Part shown: in pieces, positions 8,598 through 17,635 of the stretch
Numbering within the stretch: the first letter of the stretch is position 1
Layout: each line of letters starts with the position of its first letter
NCBI GenBank assembly: GCA_001791795.1
Contig: MGFH01000161.1
Coordinates: 1-32,345 of the forward strand
Direction of reading: 5' to 3'
Length of the DNA: 32,345 nt
From: Candidatus Wallbacteria bacterium GWC2_49_35
GTDB lineage: Bacteria > Muiribacteriota > UBA9980
Translations under genes and position numbers: made by a program
Notes under the pieces: model-generated
What the model was told of the DNA's origin: nothing
Database searches by the model: none
What the model saw: only the letters and a program-made list of their open reading frames with translations

Positions 8598-10517
8598 ATG
8601 AAGTGCGTATTTTGCGCTTATGAATTGACTAATGACGGGCGATGGAACTTCTGCCCCGAGTGCGGGGCGAGCGTTTCCGGCAAATGCTATAAATGCGGCG
8701 AAGATATACTGCCGGGCGCTAAATTCTGCGTCATGTGCGGCGCCTCGATGCGCCGCCGCCAGTTCGCGCTTAAACTTTCGGACGATGCCGCGATAATGGT
8801 CGAAACGGAAGCCGGCGGTCCCGCCGCGGCCGGGAAAACCGCGGTCAAAAAGACTTCCGCCGAGGTCCGCAGGTCCGAAAAGAACGCCGCCGAAAAACCC
8901 GAATACATATCGTCCGCGTCCGCGAACGGCGCGGAAGGCTCGTCTTCGCTCGACCTTAATTCGTTCAACCAGTCCGAAACGCCCGACTTTTTAAAGAACA
9001 TCAACGCTAAACACGTCGAAAAATATAAGAACGAAACGGAGGCCAGGCCTTCTTCCGAGAGCGGTTTCCTCGACTCCAGGTCCTTCAACCAGTCCGAAAC
9101 GCCCGATTTTTTGAGCGAGATAATCAAAAAAGGCAAACCGCCCCTGTTCGACATAAAATACGACGACGACGCCGGCGGCAATGACAAAAAAGAAAGCGCG
9201 GCGCCCGCTGCGGTCAAGCCCGAAGAAAAAACGCCGAAAACTCTTTCTGATACAAAGCCTGCCGAAGATAAAGCTCCGAAGGCGCAGGTCGAAAACAAAC
9301 CCGCCGAAGAAAAAAGCGCTGCTCCCGCAGGTGTTTCGACGGAACCGGTCCCGGGCGGCGAGGCGCCGAAACCGCACTCGTTCGATAAATTCAAAACCGC
9401 GCCGCGCATCGACAGCATACTGAAGGAAGACGACCATCAGTTCTCGACCAACTGGGGCGTTAATGCGCCGAAAAAAACTTCCGCCGGCGAAGCGGATAAA
9501 ACAGTAACGGAAGAAACCGATAAAACGAATATAGAAGCTCCCGAAAAAGACGAACTTAAATTAAAAGATGCTGCCGAAAAATCTCCTGAAAAACACGTCG
9601 AGGTAAAGGCGGCCCGCGAAGATGCGCCCGGGCGCGACGAACCCGTCAAACTGTCCGTCAGAAAGCTTATCGCCGTCGATTCCGGCAATAACAGAATTCA
9701 GTTCGTCACATCGGCTGCGAAATTCATGAGTTCGTTCGGCACCAGAGGTTCCGGACACCTTCAGTTCGATAACCCTCAGAAAGCCGTTGTCGACGCGCCG
9801 GGTAACATTTACATCTCTGATTTTTCGAATAACAGGATTCAAAAATTTACTTCCGAAGGACAGTTCATGCTCGCATTCGGCTCTCACGGCGGAAAGAACG
9901 GCGAGTTCAACTATCCCTGCGGCCTCGCCATATCGAAAGAAGGCCTCCTTTTCGTCGTCGATTCCTACAACAACCGCGTGCAGATCTTCGACTGCGATGG
10001 AAAATATATTTCCAAATTCGAGGGCGCCGAAATGGCCTCCGATATCCAGCTGGACACGCCTTCTGATATCGCGGTAGATTCAACCAATAACATTTATGTC
10101 TGCGATACCGGCAATAACCGCGTCATTAAGTTCGATCCGAAGTGGCGCAAACTGTACGAACTCGGCATCGCCGACAAAAAAATGCAGGGATTCGACAGCC
10201 CTTCCGCCATAACGGTCGACGCCGAAGATAACCTGATAGTCGCCGACACCGGCAATCATCTTATCAAGATATTCGACAACATGGGCGGCCTTACGATGAG
10301 CTTCGGCTCCAAAGGACAGAAGGAAGGAAAACTCGACAGCCCCGGCGCTGTCGACTGCGACGGCGAAAATAATATTTACGTCGCCGATACCTGGAACAAT
10401 CGCATACAGATTTTTTCATACGAGGGCAAATTTATTAAATCTATCGGCTCGTACGGCTCCGATCCCGGCAAGTTCAACCATATCAACGACGTCGTCGTGC
10501 TGAACGAAATTATATAG
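8598..10517 (+). CDS. Zinc-ribbon protein with disordered linker and C-terminal NHL-repeat beta-propeller
   Basis: N-terminal CxxC pairs (CVFC, CPEC, CYKC, CVMC); acidic/lysine-rich linker; about six NHL-like units (AVDSGNNRIQFV, YISDFSNNRIQKF, FVVDSYNNRVQIF, YVCDTGNNRVIKF, IVADTGNHLIKIF, YVADTWNNRIQIF). ATG 8598 chosen over upstream GTG 8586 because of SD aaaaggtg. Confidence 0.85.
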   Translation: MKCVFCAYELTNDGRWNFCPECGASVSGKCYKCGEDILPGAKFCVMCGASMRRRQFALKLSDDAAIMVETEAGGPAAAGKTAVKKTSAEVRRSEKNAAEKPEYISSASANGAEGSSSLDLNSFNQSETPDFLKNINAKHVEKYKNETEARPSSESGFLDSRSFNQSETPDFLSEIIKKGKPPLFDIKYDDDAGGNDKKESAAPAAVKPEEKTPKTLSDTKPAEDKAPKAQVENKPAEEKSAAPAGVSTEPVPGGEAPKPHSFDKFKTAPRIDSILKEDDHQFSTNWGVNAPKKTSAGEADKTVTEETDKTNIEAPEKDELKLKDAAEKSPEKHVEVKAAREDAPGRDEPVKLSVRKLIAVDSGNNRIQFVTSAAKFMSSFGTRGSGHLQFDNPQKAVVDAPGNIYISDFSNNRIQKFTSEGQFMLAFGSHGGKNGEFNYPCGLAISKEGLLFVVDSYNNRVQIFDCDGKYISKFEGAEMASDIQLDTPSDIAVDSTNNIYVCDTGNNRVIKFDPKWRKLYELGIADKKMQGFDSPSAITVDAEDNLIVADTGNHLIKIFDNMGGLTMSFGSKGQKEGKLDSPGAVDCDGENNIYVADTWNNRIQIFSYEGKFIKSIGSYGSDPGKFNHINDVVVLNEII

Positions 10518-10530
10518 CAGGCATTCACTC

Positions 10531-10815
10531 ATGAGAAGCGTATCCCACCTGTTCATTTCCGGCAGGGTCCAGGGCGTCGGTTTCCGCTACTTTGCGGCGC
10601 GGCTCGCGTCTAAGTACAATATCTGCGGTTTCGTCAGAAACCTTTTGAACGGAGACGTCGAAGTATACGCCGAGGGCGAGAAAGACGACCTGGACCGATT
10701 CCGTCTTCAGGTAAAAACGGGGCCGTCATGCGCCCTGGTTACTCGTGTCGGCGAAAACGACGTCCCGATGATTTCCGCCAGCTTCAACTCTTTTGACATA
10801 CTCGAAGACGAATGA
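10531..10815 (+). CDS. acyP: Acylphosphatase
   Basis: 94 aa; FISGRVQGVGFRYFAARLA and GFVRNLLNGDVEVYAEG signature. Confidence 0.93.
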   Translation: MRSVSHLFISGRVQGVGFRYFAARLASKYNICGFVRNLLNGDVEVYAEGEKDDLDRFRLQVKTGPSCALVTRVGENDVPMISASFNSFDILEDE

Positions 10816-10835
10816 CTTTTTTTCAATAAAATGTG

Positions 10836-10864
10836 TTGCATTTTAAAATGTTTTGTTGTAAATT
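10836..10864 (+). promoter_or_regulatory. Candidate promoter for gcv operon
   Basis: TTGCAT-N17-TAAATT between acyP and gcvT, followed by two short hairpins (10868-10883, 10891-10906). Confidence 0.4.
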
Positions 10865-10932
10865 GATAGCGTAGTTTTACGCTGTTATAGTTCTCAGCTA
10901 TGAGAAATTAAAGAAAAGATAAGGTGATAGGT

Positions 10933-12045
10933 ATGGTGGACACAAGCGGTTTAAAGAAAACGCCTTTTTTCGACGCGCACGTCAAACACGGCGGCAAGAT
11001 GGTAGATTTTTCGGGATGGTTCCTTCCGGTGCAGTTCAAGGGAATGACCGAGGAGCATAATTTCGTGAGGACCTCCTGCGGCTTATTCGACGTATCTCAC
11101 ATGGGCGAGTTTTTAGTCGAAGGCCCCGATGCCCTTAAATTCGTCGATAACCTCATCACCAACGACGCCGTCAAATTGAACGTCAATCAGATCCTCTACA
11201 CTCCCATGTGCCGCGAGAACGCCGGCGTCGTTGACGACCTTCTCGTATATAAATATTCCGACACGAAATTCTTTTTAGTCGTAAACGCCGCGAATATCGA
11301 TAAAGATTTCAAATGGTGCAATGAGGTCAAAGATAAAATGAAGGCGAATATCACGCTTCAAAATCTTTCCGAAAATTACGCGCAGCTCGCCGTCCAGGGC
11401 CCGAAGGCCGAAAAGATCCTCCAGAAGCTCACTAAAACCGATCTTTCCAAGTTAAAATTCTACTGGTTCTGCGAAGGCGAGATCGAAGGCACGCACTGTA
11501 TCATCAGCCGCACCGGATACACCGGCGAAGACGGCTTCGAACTCTATTTCACCCCGAAAGACGGGCTCCATCTTTACGACGCGATATTGAACGCCGGCGG
11601 AAGCGAGATCATGCCCTGCGGGCTCGGCTCGCGCGACACGCTCCGTTTCGAGGCTAAACTAATGCTTTACGGCCACGAGCTCGACGATCAGACCACGCCT
11701 ATCGAGGCGACGATCGCCTGGACCGTTAAACTCAACAAACCCGCCTTCATCGGCAAGCAGATCTTATCCGAACAGAAGGAAAAAGGCACGAAAAAAATAC
11801 TGGCCGGCCTTGAAATGATCGATAAAGGCGTTCCCAGAGCGCATTACGATGTTTACCACTCCGGCGGCAAGGTCGGATACATTACCACCGGCGCGCAGTC
11901 GCCCACGCTCAAAAAATTCATCGCGCTCGCTTACGTTCCGCCCGAACTCGCTAAACCCGACAGCGTCGTCGAAGTTAAAATAAGAGATAAATTTTTAAAA
12001 GCTAAGGTAGTAAGTTTACCGTTTTATAAACGCGAAAAGAAATAA
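10933..12045 (+). CDS. gcvT: Glycine cleavage system aminomethyltransferase (T-protein)
   Basis: LKKTPFFDAHVKHGGKMVDFSGWFLPVQF, CGLFDVSHMGEF, SRTGYTGEDGFELYF, GLGSRDTLRFEAKLMLYGHEL. ATG 10933 preferred to GTG 10924. Confidence 0.96.
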   Translation: MVDTSGLKKTPFFDAHVKHGGKMVDFSGWFLPVQFKGMTEEHNFVRTSCGLFDVSHMGEFLVEGPDALKFVDNLITNDAVKLNVNQILYTPMCRENAGVVDDLLVYKYSDTKFFLVVNAANIDKDFKWCNEVKDKMKANITLQNLSENYAQLAVQGPKAEKILQKLTKTDLSKLKFYWFCEGEIEGTHCIISRTGYTGEDGFELYFTPKDGLHLYDAILNAGGSEIMPCGLGSRDTLRFEAKLMLYGHELDDQTTPIEATIAWTVKLNKPAFIGKQILSEQKEKGTKKILAGLEMIDKGVPRAHYDVYHSGGKVGYITTGAQSPTLKKFIALAYVPPELAKPDSVVEVKIRDKFLKAKVVSLPFYKREKK

Positions 12046-12074
12046 CATAAAATAGAAAGGAGGTGCGATATAAA

Positions 12075-12482
12075 ATGAGTAACGTAGAATACAATATTCC
12101 CGAGGATCTCAGATACACCGAACAGCACGAATGGTTGAGAATAGATGGAAAGACCGCTTACGTCGGTATTTCCGATTACGCTCAGCACGAATCCGGCGAT
12201 ATCGTTTACGTAGAGTTCACGGCCGAAGTCAACCAGAGCGTCGACGCCCACGAAAAAATGTGCGTCGTCGAATCCAGCAAAGCCGCCTCTGACGTTTATT
12301 CGCCCGTATCCGGCAAAGTCGTGACGCTGAACGTCGAACTTGAAGACAACCCCGAAATAATAAACGAAGACCCTTACGGCGACGGCTGGATGTTCGAGAT
12401 CGAAATGTCGAACCCGTCCGAAGCGCAGGAACTTATGAGCGCGGCCGAATATAAAAAGTTCATCGAGGAGGCGATTTCATAA
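12075..12482 (+). CDS. gcvH: Glycine cleavage system H protein
   Basis: YTEQHEWLRIDGKTAYVGISDYAQHESGDIVYVE, lipoylation motif ESSKAASDVYSPVSG; SD aaaggaggtg; ATG 12075 preferred to GTG 12063. Confidence 0.96.
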   Translation: MSNVEYNIPEDLRYTEQHEWLRIDGKTAYVGISDYAQHESGDIVYVEFTAEVNQSVDAHEKMCVVESSKAASDVYSPVSGKVVTLNVELEDNPEIINEDPYGDGWMFEIEMSNPSEAQELMSAAEYKKFIEEAIS

Positions 12483-13849
12483 TGAATTACGTTTCCAACA
12501 CGCCCGAAGATATCTCCGCCATGCTCAAAGATATCGGAGATTCTAAAAAAAAGGCGCTGTCCTCGATAGACGACCTGTTTTCAGATATTCCGGGTAATTT
12601 GAGGCTTAAATCGCTGAATTTGCCCGGAAGTCTATCTGAAATCGAAGTGTGCGAAAAACTGAAATCGCACGCCAGAAAAACCCTTCCGTACTCCGATTAC
12701 AAATGCTTCATGGGCGGCGGCTCGTACGATCATTATATACCGTCCGCCGTGGCCGCCGTTATCGGGCGATCCGACTTCTATACGGCCTATACGCCGTACC
12801 AGCCCGAAGTCTCTCAGGGCACGCTGATGAGCATATTCGAGTACCAGACCATGATTTGCAACCTCACCGGCATGCAGGCCTCCAACGCCTCGCATTACGA
12901 CGGCGCGACCGCGCTCGCCGAATCGATGATCATGGCCTATAACATCAACTCGCGCAAAGAATTTCTGCTCGCATCGACCGTCAATCCCGCCTATGTGAGG
13001 GTTCTTGAAACCTACGCGCACGCGGCTGATTTCAAGCTTCATACCATTCCGTTCGACGCAAAGACCGGAAGGCTCGATGCCGAATTCATTAAAAAGAACC
13101 TGAACGACTCCATAGCGGCTGTTATAGTGCAGACCCCGTCCTTTTTCGGCATCGTCGAAGACTTTAAATGGCTCGCCGAACTCGCGCATGAAAAAGGCGC
13201 TGTGCTCGCGGTATCCGCCAATCCCACCTCGCTCGGCCTGCTGAAGGCCCCCGCGTCTTACGGCGCGGACATCGTCTGCGGCGACGGCCAGCCGCTCGGC
13301 ATCCCGTCGTCTTTCGGCGGACCGGCCCTCGGTTTCATGGCCACTTCGCAGAAATATATCAGAAAACTTCCCGGCCGCATTGTCGGCGAAACCGTCGATA
13401 AGAACGGCAAACGCGCCTATGTTTTAACTCTGCAGGCGCGCGAGCAGCATATACGCCGCGAGAAAGCGTCGTCGAATATCTGCTCCAACCAGGCGCTCTG
13501 CGCGCTCGCCGCCACGGTATATCTGAGCTACGTCGGGCCTCACGGCCTGCGCGATATAGCCGCGCGCTGCTCCGATATGGCCCATTACCTGGCCGACAGG
13601 ATATCTAAAGTCAAAGGCTTCGATATCAAATTCAAAAATACGCATTTCTTCCACGAATTCGTCGTCACCTATCCCGACGCGCTTACCTACGAAAAACTGT
13701 TCGATCACTTCGCCGCCGCTAAAATACTGCCCGGCGTCAGCCTCGCGAAAGTGGGCGTTGCGAACGGCCTTCTCGTATGCGCTACGGAAATGCGCACCAA
13801 AGAAGATATCGACGCTTACATCAAATGCCTGGAGGCGATAAAATGGTAG
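12482..13849 (+). CDS. gcvPA: Glycine dehydrogenase (decarboxylating) subunit 1
   Basis: [57 protein letters not shown]; stop/start overlap with gcvH (taATG). Confidence 0.96.
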   Translation: MNYVSNTPEDISAMLKDIGDSKKKALSSIDDLFSDIPGNLRLKSLNLPGSLSEIEVCEKLKSHARKTLPYSDYKCFMGGGSYDHYIPSAVAAVIGRSDFYTAYTPYQPEVSQGTLMSIFEYQTMICNLTGMQASNASHYDGATALAESMIMAYNINSRKEFLLASTVNPAYVRVLETYAHAADFKLHTIPFDAKTGRLDAEFIKKNLNDSIAAVIVQTPSFFGIVEDFKWLAELAHEKGAVLAVSANPTSLGLLKAPASYGADIVCGDGQPLGIPSSFGGPALGFMATSQKYIRKLPGRIVGETVDKNGKRAYVLTLQAREQHIRREKASSNICSNQALCALAATVYLSYVGPHGLRDIAARCSDMAHYLADRISKVKGFDIKFKNTHFFHEFVVTYPDALTYEKLFDHFAAAKILPGVSLAKVGVANGLLVCATEMRTKEDIDAYIKCLEAIKW

Positions 13850-15393
13850 CTAATCTCGAAAAATTAATTTTTGAATATTCTAAAGAAGGCCGCACGAGCT
13901 TCGATCTGCCGGCGTCCCAGGTTCCCGATTCTACCGGCGGCGCTAATTACCCGGCCGGCATGCTCCGTTCGGGCGCCGAAGACCTGCCGAAACTGCCGCA
14001 GGTATCCGAGAACGAACTGATGAGGCATTTCACCAACCTTTCGCGCCTTAACTATTCGGTCGACGTCGGATTCTATCCGCTCGGCTCGTGCACCATGAAA
14101 TATAACCCTAAAGTGAACGAACGCCTCGCGGCGCTCGACGGCATCGCGGGCGCACACCCGCTGCTGCCCGATAAACACTGCCAGGGTATGCTCGAAATTA
14201 TATATAACATGGAAAAATACCTTTGCGAACTCCTCGGCATGAAACGCGTCACCATGCAGCCGCTCGCCGGCGCGCACGGCGAACTGACCGGCATCATGAT
14301 GATTAAAAAATACCACGAATCGCGCGGGGAAAAACGCACGAAGGTCGTCGTGCCCGATTCGTCGCATGGCACCAACCCCGCCACCGCCGCCATGTGCGGC
14401 CTGGAGATCGTCTCGATCAAATCCGACGCCAACGGCTTCGTCGATCTCGAAACGCTGCGCTCAGTAATGGGTCCGGACGTAGCCGCTTTCATGCTCACCA
14501 ATCCCAACACGCTCGGCCTGTTCGACCCCAATATCGAAAAGATCGCCGCGATAGTTCATGAGGCCGGCGCCCTGCTCTATTACGACGGCGCCAACCTCAA
14601 CGCCATTATGGGCATCGCGCGCCCCGGCGACATGGGATTCGACGTCACTCACGTCAATCTGCATAAAACCTTCTCGACGCCCCACGGCGGCGGCGGCCCC
14701 GGCTCAGGGCCGGTCGGCGTTTCCGAACGCCTGGTTAAATTCCTGCCGCAGCCTTCGGTCGAAGCCGATCAGACCACCGGCCGCTACTTCCTTAAAGAGG
14801 GCGGCTCCGAATCGATCGGCAAGGTCGCCGCGTTCTACGGCAATTTCGGCATCGTCGTGCGCGCATATGTTTATATTCTGTCGCTCGGCGGCCGCGGACT
14901 CACCGACTGCTCCAAAAACGCCGTGCTTAACGCCAATTACCTGATGGAAAAACTCAAAAAATACTACGAGCTTAAATTCGACCGCACGTGCATGCACGAG
15001 TTCGTCCTTTCGGCCGATAACCTCTCGCAGTACGGAATAACCGCACTCGATGTCGCCAAACGCCTGCTCGACCTCGGTTACCACGCGCCCACGATTTATT
15101 TTCCGCTCATCGTCCATGAGGCGCTCATGATCGAACCTACCGAAACCGAATGCAAAGAACGCCTCGATATCTTCATCGATTCGATGATACAAATAGCCAA
15201 CGAAGCTAAAAACACACCCGAACTTCTTAAAAACTCGCCGCAGTTCACCGTCGTCGGACGCCTCGACGAAACGCGCGCCGCCAGAACGCCCATCATAAGA
15301 TGCTGCTCGTGCGAAGGCTGCCCGCCGCCCGTCTCCAAAGAAGAACGCGCGCCTAAAGCCGAAGGCGGACTCAAAAGAAAAAGCGCGAGTTAA
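13843..15393 (+). CDS. gcvPB: Glycine dehydrogenase (decarboxylating) subunit 2
   Basis: Start ATGGTAG overlaps gcvPA stop; PLP-lysine region [35 protein letters not shown]. Confidence 0.96.
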   Translation: MVANLEKLIFEYSKEGRTSFDLPASQVPDSTGGANYPAGMLRSGAEDLPKLPQVSENELMRHFTNLSRLNYSVDVGFYPLGSCTMKYNPKVNERLAALDGIAGAHPLLPDKHCQGMLEIIYNMEKYLCELLGMKRVTMQPLAGAHGELTGIMMIKKYHESRGEKRTKVVVPDSSHGTNPATAAMCGLEIVSIKSDANGFVDLETLRSVMGPDVAAFMLTNPNTLGLFDPNIEKIAAIVHEAGALLYYDGANLNAIMGIARPGDMGFDVTHVNLHKTFSTPHGGGGPGSGPVGVSERLVKFLPQPSVEADQTTGRYFLKEGGSESIGKVAAFYGNFGIVVRAYVYILSLGGRGLTDCSKNAVLNANYLMEKLKKYYELKFDRTCMHEFVLSADNLSQYGITALDVAKRLLDLGYHAPTIYFPLIVHEALMIEPTETECKERLDIFIDSMIQIANEAKNTPELLKNSPQFTVVGRLDETRAARTPIIRCCSCEGCPPPVSKEERAPKAEGGLKRKSAS

Positions 15394-15402
15394 TTCAGAT
15401 GA

Positions 15403-15463
15403 GACTTGACTCAACTGAACTGAACTAAACCAAGTCAAATTAGTCAACTCAAACTGAACTGAC
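15403..15463. repeat. Degenerate short repeat of tcaac/tgaac/aagtc words
   Basis: gacttgactcaactgaactgaactaaaccaagtcaaattagtcaactcaaactgaactgacc; aactgaactga occurs twice. Confidence 0.5.
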
Positions 15464-15480
15464 CATTAATATTTTTTTAG

Positions 15481-15523
15481 ATAAGGGGAGAGGAAAGGCC
15501 GAGGGCCCTTCCTCTCCCCTTAT
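15481..15523. repeat. Long purine/pyrimidine-rich stem-loop (family member 1, inverted orientation)
   Basis: ataaggggagaggaaaggcc / ggcccttcctctccccttat: 20-bp stem, one mismatch, loop gag; no following T-run. Confidence 0.85.
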
Positions 15524-15547
15524 TATCCCCTCTCTATCCCTGATGTT

Positions 15548-15577
15548 AAATCATCGCAGCATGCGCTGCGATGATTT
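15548..15577. repeat. Perfect 13-bp hairpin A
   Basis: AAATCATCGCAGC-atgc-GCTGCGATGATTT. Confidence 0.9.
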
Positions 15578-15585
15578 GTTGCATT

Positions 15586-15617
15586 GCCTGAAAAGTCTCG
15601 TAGCAGACTTTTCAGGC
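15586..15617. repeat. Perfect 13-bp hairpin B
   Basis: GCCTGAAAAGTCT-cgtagc-AGACTTTTCAGGC. Confidence 0.9.
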
Positions 15618-15810
15618 AGGCGGAGGCCGCTGCCGCTGTCGTGGCGGCTGGTTGTATTGTGCCAATAAGCTCTGTCTTGACAACTTTTCTATAATTTTTA
15701 AGGGATTTTAAAAATTTCAGTTATTAATAAAAAATAAGCAAAACGAAAGGCAGGAATAAAATCAACGAACATAGCAGTTGCAGTAAAGAATTAAGGGCAG
15801 GAAAAGGAAG

Positions 15811-15853
15811 CCGGCAGTGCACTAAAATAAAGCGTCAGGTAATTTAGGGATAG
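15811..15853 (+). repeat. 43-bp repeat block, copy 1
   Basis: ccggcagtgcactaaaataaagcgtcaggtaatttagggatag; 40/43 identical to 17636-17678. Confidence 0.92.
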
Positions 15854-15863
15854 ATGGGGGTTT

Positions 15864-15906
15864 ATAAGGGGGAAGAAAGGGTTATCAATCCTTTCTTCCC
15901 CCTTAT
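15864..15906. repeat. Long purine/pyrimidine-rich stem-loop (family member 2)
   Basis: ATAAGGGGGAAGAAAGG-gttatcaat-CCTTTCTTCCCCCTTAT: perfect 17-bp stem. Confidence 0.9.
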
Positions 15907-15987
15907 CTCTTCTCCGGCGCACATTATTTATTTAAGAATTTCAAAAAATAAGTCAAAAAACATGAAACAATTTAATTAAATATCTGG

Positions 15988-15993
15988 TATAAT
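15988..15993 (+). promoter_or_regulatory. Candidate -10 element for the SH3b/C39-like gene
   Basis: tctggTATAAT about 45 nt upstream of the ATG; no clear -35. Confidence 0.35.
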
Positions 15994-16038
15994 AAGATAG
16001 TGTTTTATGATTATTAAAAAAAACGGAAGGTGATATTT

Positions 16039-17097
16039 ATGAAGTTAAAAGTTACGGCCATATCGATATTGCTTTTAGCCATGATGGTTTTCAGTATGCC
16101 GGCGGCGGATGCGGGCATCACCGAGGTCAGTGAAAGCCTCAACAATTCGAACATATCGCAAAATGAAAATGCGGCGACCACGAACAGCTCGACCGCCGAA
16201 AACACATCGACCGGCGTGACTTCGTCGGGCGAGCAGAATAGCGCCGTGAGCGCTACCGCCGGAACCCAGCAGACCGAATCAGGCGGTGCGAGTATCGGCC
16301 ACGTCGAGGTCAACACCTGGCTTAATGTAAGAACCGGCCCCGGCACCAACTATCAGCGCATCGGCAAACTTTATAGAAACGATAAAGTCGAGATACTTGA
16401 AACCCGGAACGGCTGGCACAAGATAAAATGGCAGGGCTCGACCGCGTGGGTATGCGCGCGCTATGTCTCGAAAAGCGAATTGAAAGACGATGACGATAAT
16501 AATAATAACGCAACGCAGAGCGGCAGCAATCCTAAAAACAGTTCGAACCAGTCTAATAATACAACAGGCGGCAATTCGAGCGGTCAGTATCAGAATACAA
16601 CCGCTAAAGACGGCGTTCTCGCCGTTCCGAAAAGATCTCAGTTTTCGAGCGAGAACATCGCGAATGGCATCGATTATCGTAACTCATGGTGCGGTCCTAA
16701 TAGTTTCGCCATGGTCATGGATTATTACGGCGTTCACAAAAGCGCTTACGAAAGCGCGAAGCTCGTCGAATATACATTCAAGCAGCGCGTCGGTACTCCG
16801 ATATCGGGAATAGTCCACGGCGCCCAGAAGGCCGGCTTTGAAAACACAAGGCTTTACAACGGCCAGTCGATGGATTGGCTCAAATCTCAGGTTTCAGGCG
16901 GCAAACCGGTTATCGTCAGCGTCGACGTCAAGTGGAAAGGCCACTACATAGTCGTAGTCGGTTTCCAGGGCAATAACGTAATCGTCAACGATCCTGGCAA
17001 AGGCTCTCTTTCGAGGGTCCAGTACAGCATATCGAAAGAAACGTTCTGGTCGTACTGGTCGTCTAAAGGCAGAGGCGCTGTAGTAGTTAAAAAATAA
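16039..17097 (+). CDS. Secreted SH3b-domain protein with C-terminal C39-like (papain-fold) peptidase domain
   Basis: Signal peptide MKLKVTAISILLLAMMVFSMPAADA; SH3b NTWLNVRTGPGTNYQRIGKLYRNDKVEILETRNGWHKIKWQGSTAWVCARYVS; C39_2-like NSWCGPNSFAMVMDYYG...KPVIVSVDVKWKGHYIVVVGFQGNNVIVNDPGKGS. ATG 16039 preferred to GTG 16030. Confidence 0.85.
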   Translation: MKLKVTAISILLLAMMVFSMPAADAGITEVSESLNNSNISQNENAATTNSSTAENTSTGVTSSGEQNSAVSATAGTQQTESGGASIGHVEVNTWLNVRTGPGTNYQRIGKLYRNDKVEILETRNGWHKIKWQGSTAWVCARYVSKSELKDDDDNNNNATQSGSNPKNSSNQSNNTTGGNSSGQYQNTTAKDGVLAVPKRSQFSSENIANGIDYRNSWCGPNSFAMVMDYYGVHKSAYESAKLVEYTFKQRVGTPISGIVHGAQKAGFENTRLYNGQSMDWLKSQVSGGKPVIVSVDVKWKGHYIVVVGFQGNNVIVNDPGKGSLSRVQYSISKETFWSYWSSKGRGAVVVKK

Positions 17098-17136
17098 AAA
17101 AACAATATAAATAAAGCGTAATTAATTTAAATTAAT

Positions 17137-17170
17137 AAAAAAGCGGAACCAATAACGGGTTCCGCTTTTT
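17137..17170 (+). terminator. Rho-independent terminator after the SH3b/C39-like gene
   Basis: aaaaaagcggaacc-aataacg-ggttccgcttttt followed by T-rich sequence. Confidence 0.85.
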
Positions 17171-17250
17171 ATTTTGTGTTCGTTATGGGCATTAACTAAT
17201 TAATTGTAACTTTCTTGCAACTCCTTTTCATTTTGAATTGATTGTGATGG

Positions 17251-17389
17251 GCGGGTGCCAGAAATTTTTTTTGGGGACGCGGTCGCAAAATCCCTCCAGG
17301 CTTTTGCGCCGCTCGTGCTCGTCGCCTCTCGCCCATCCGTGGGCTCCGGCGACTCCGCAACGCCCCTAAAAAAATTATCTGTCACCCGC
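17251..17389. mobile_element. Candidate MITE-like element with imperfect terminal inverted repeats
   Basis: Left gcgggtgccagaaattttttttgggg and reverse complement of right end gcgggtgacagataatttttttagggg; GC-rich interior, no credible CDS. Confidence 0.5.
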
Positions 17390-17528
17390 TCCAATGTTTG
17401 AAAAATAATTAAATTAATATTTTTGTAAATTAGAGCTATCGTTGTTTTTAATTGCTTTTAGAAAACCGATACAGCCGTGTGTCTACCGTGAGCTGTAATA
17501 TTGACTTGCCGGGGTGCCTTAATGCCAT

Positions 17529-17558
17529 GCAGCAAAGGCGCGAAGCGCCTTTGTCTGC
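17529..17558. repeat. Hairpin with GC-rich stem
   Basis: AAAGGCGC-gaa-GCGCCTTT (17534-17552) extended by GCA/TGC. Confidence 0.8.
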
Positions 17559-17635
17559 GAAAGAAAAGTAGTTCAGGCCTGAATAAAGGGCACGAAAGAG
17601 ATTATGCCTGAAAAATTAAAGACGAGACAGAGAAA

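Noticed and set aside
10816-10932. Glycine riboswitch upstream of gcvT
   Set aside because: The gap is only ~117 nt including promoter, and contains just two short hairpins; I cannot see the conserved glycine aptamer core.
15481-15523. Rho-independent terminator for the gcv operon
   Set aside because: Stem is strong, but neither strand has a U-run directly after it; the related copies elsewhere argue for a repeat family, though a terminator role is not excluded.
17200-17394. 64-aa minus-strand ORF (MERVTDNFFRG...)
   Set aside because: It spans the inverted-repeat element, has unusual composition and no clear SD; more likely a spurious reading of a repeat.
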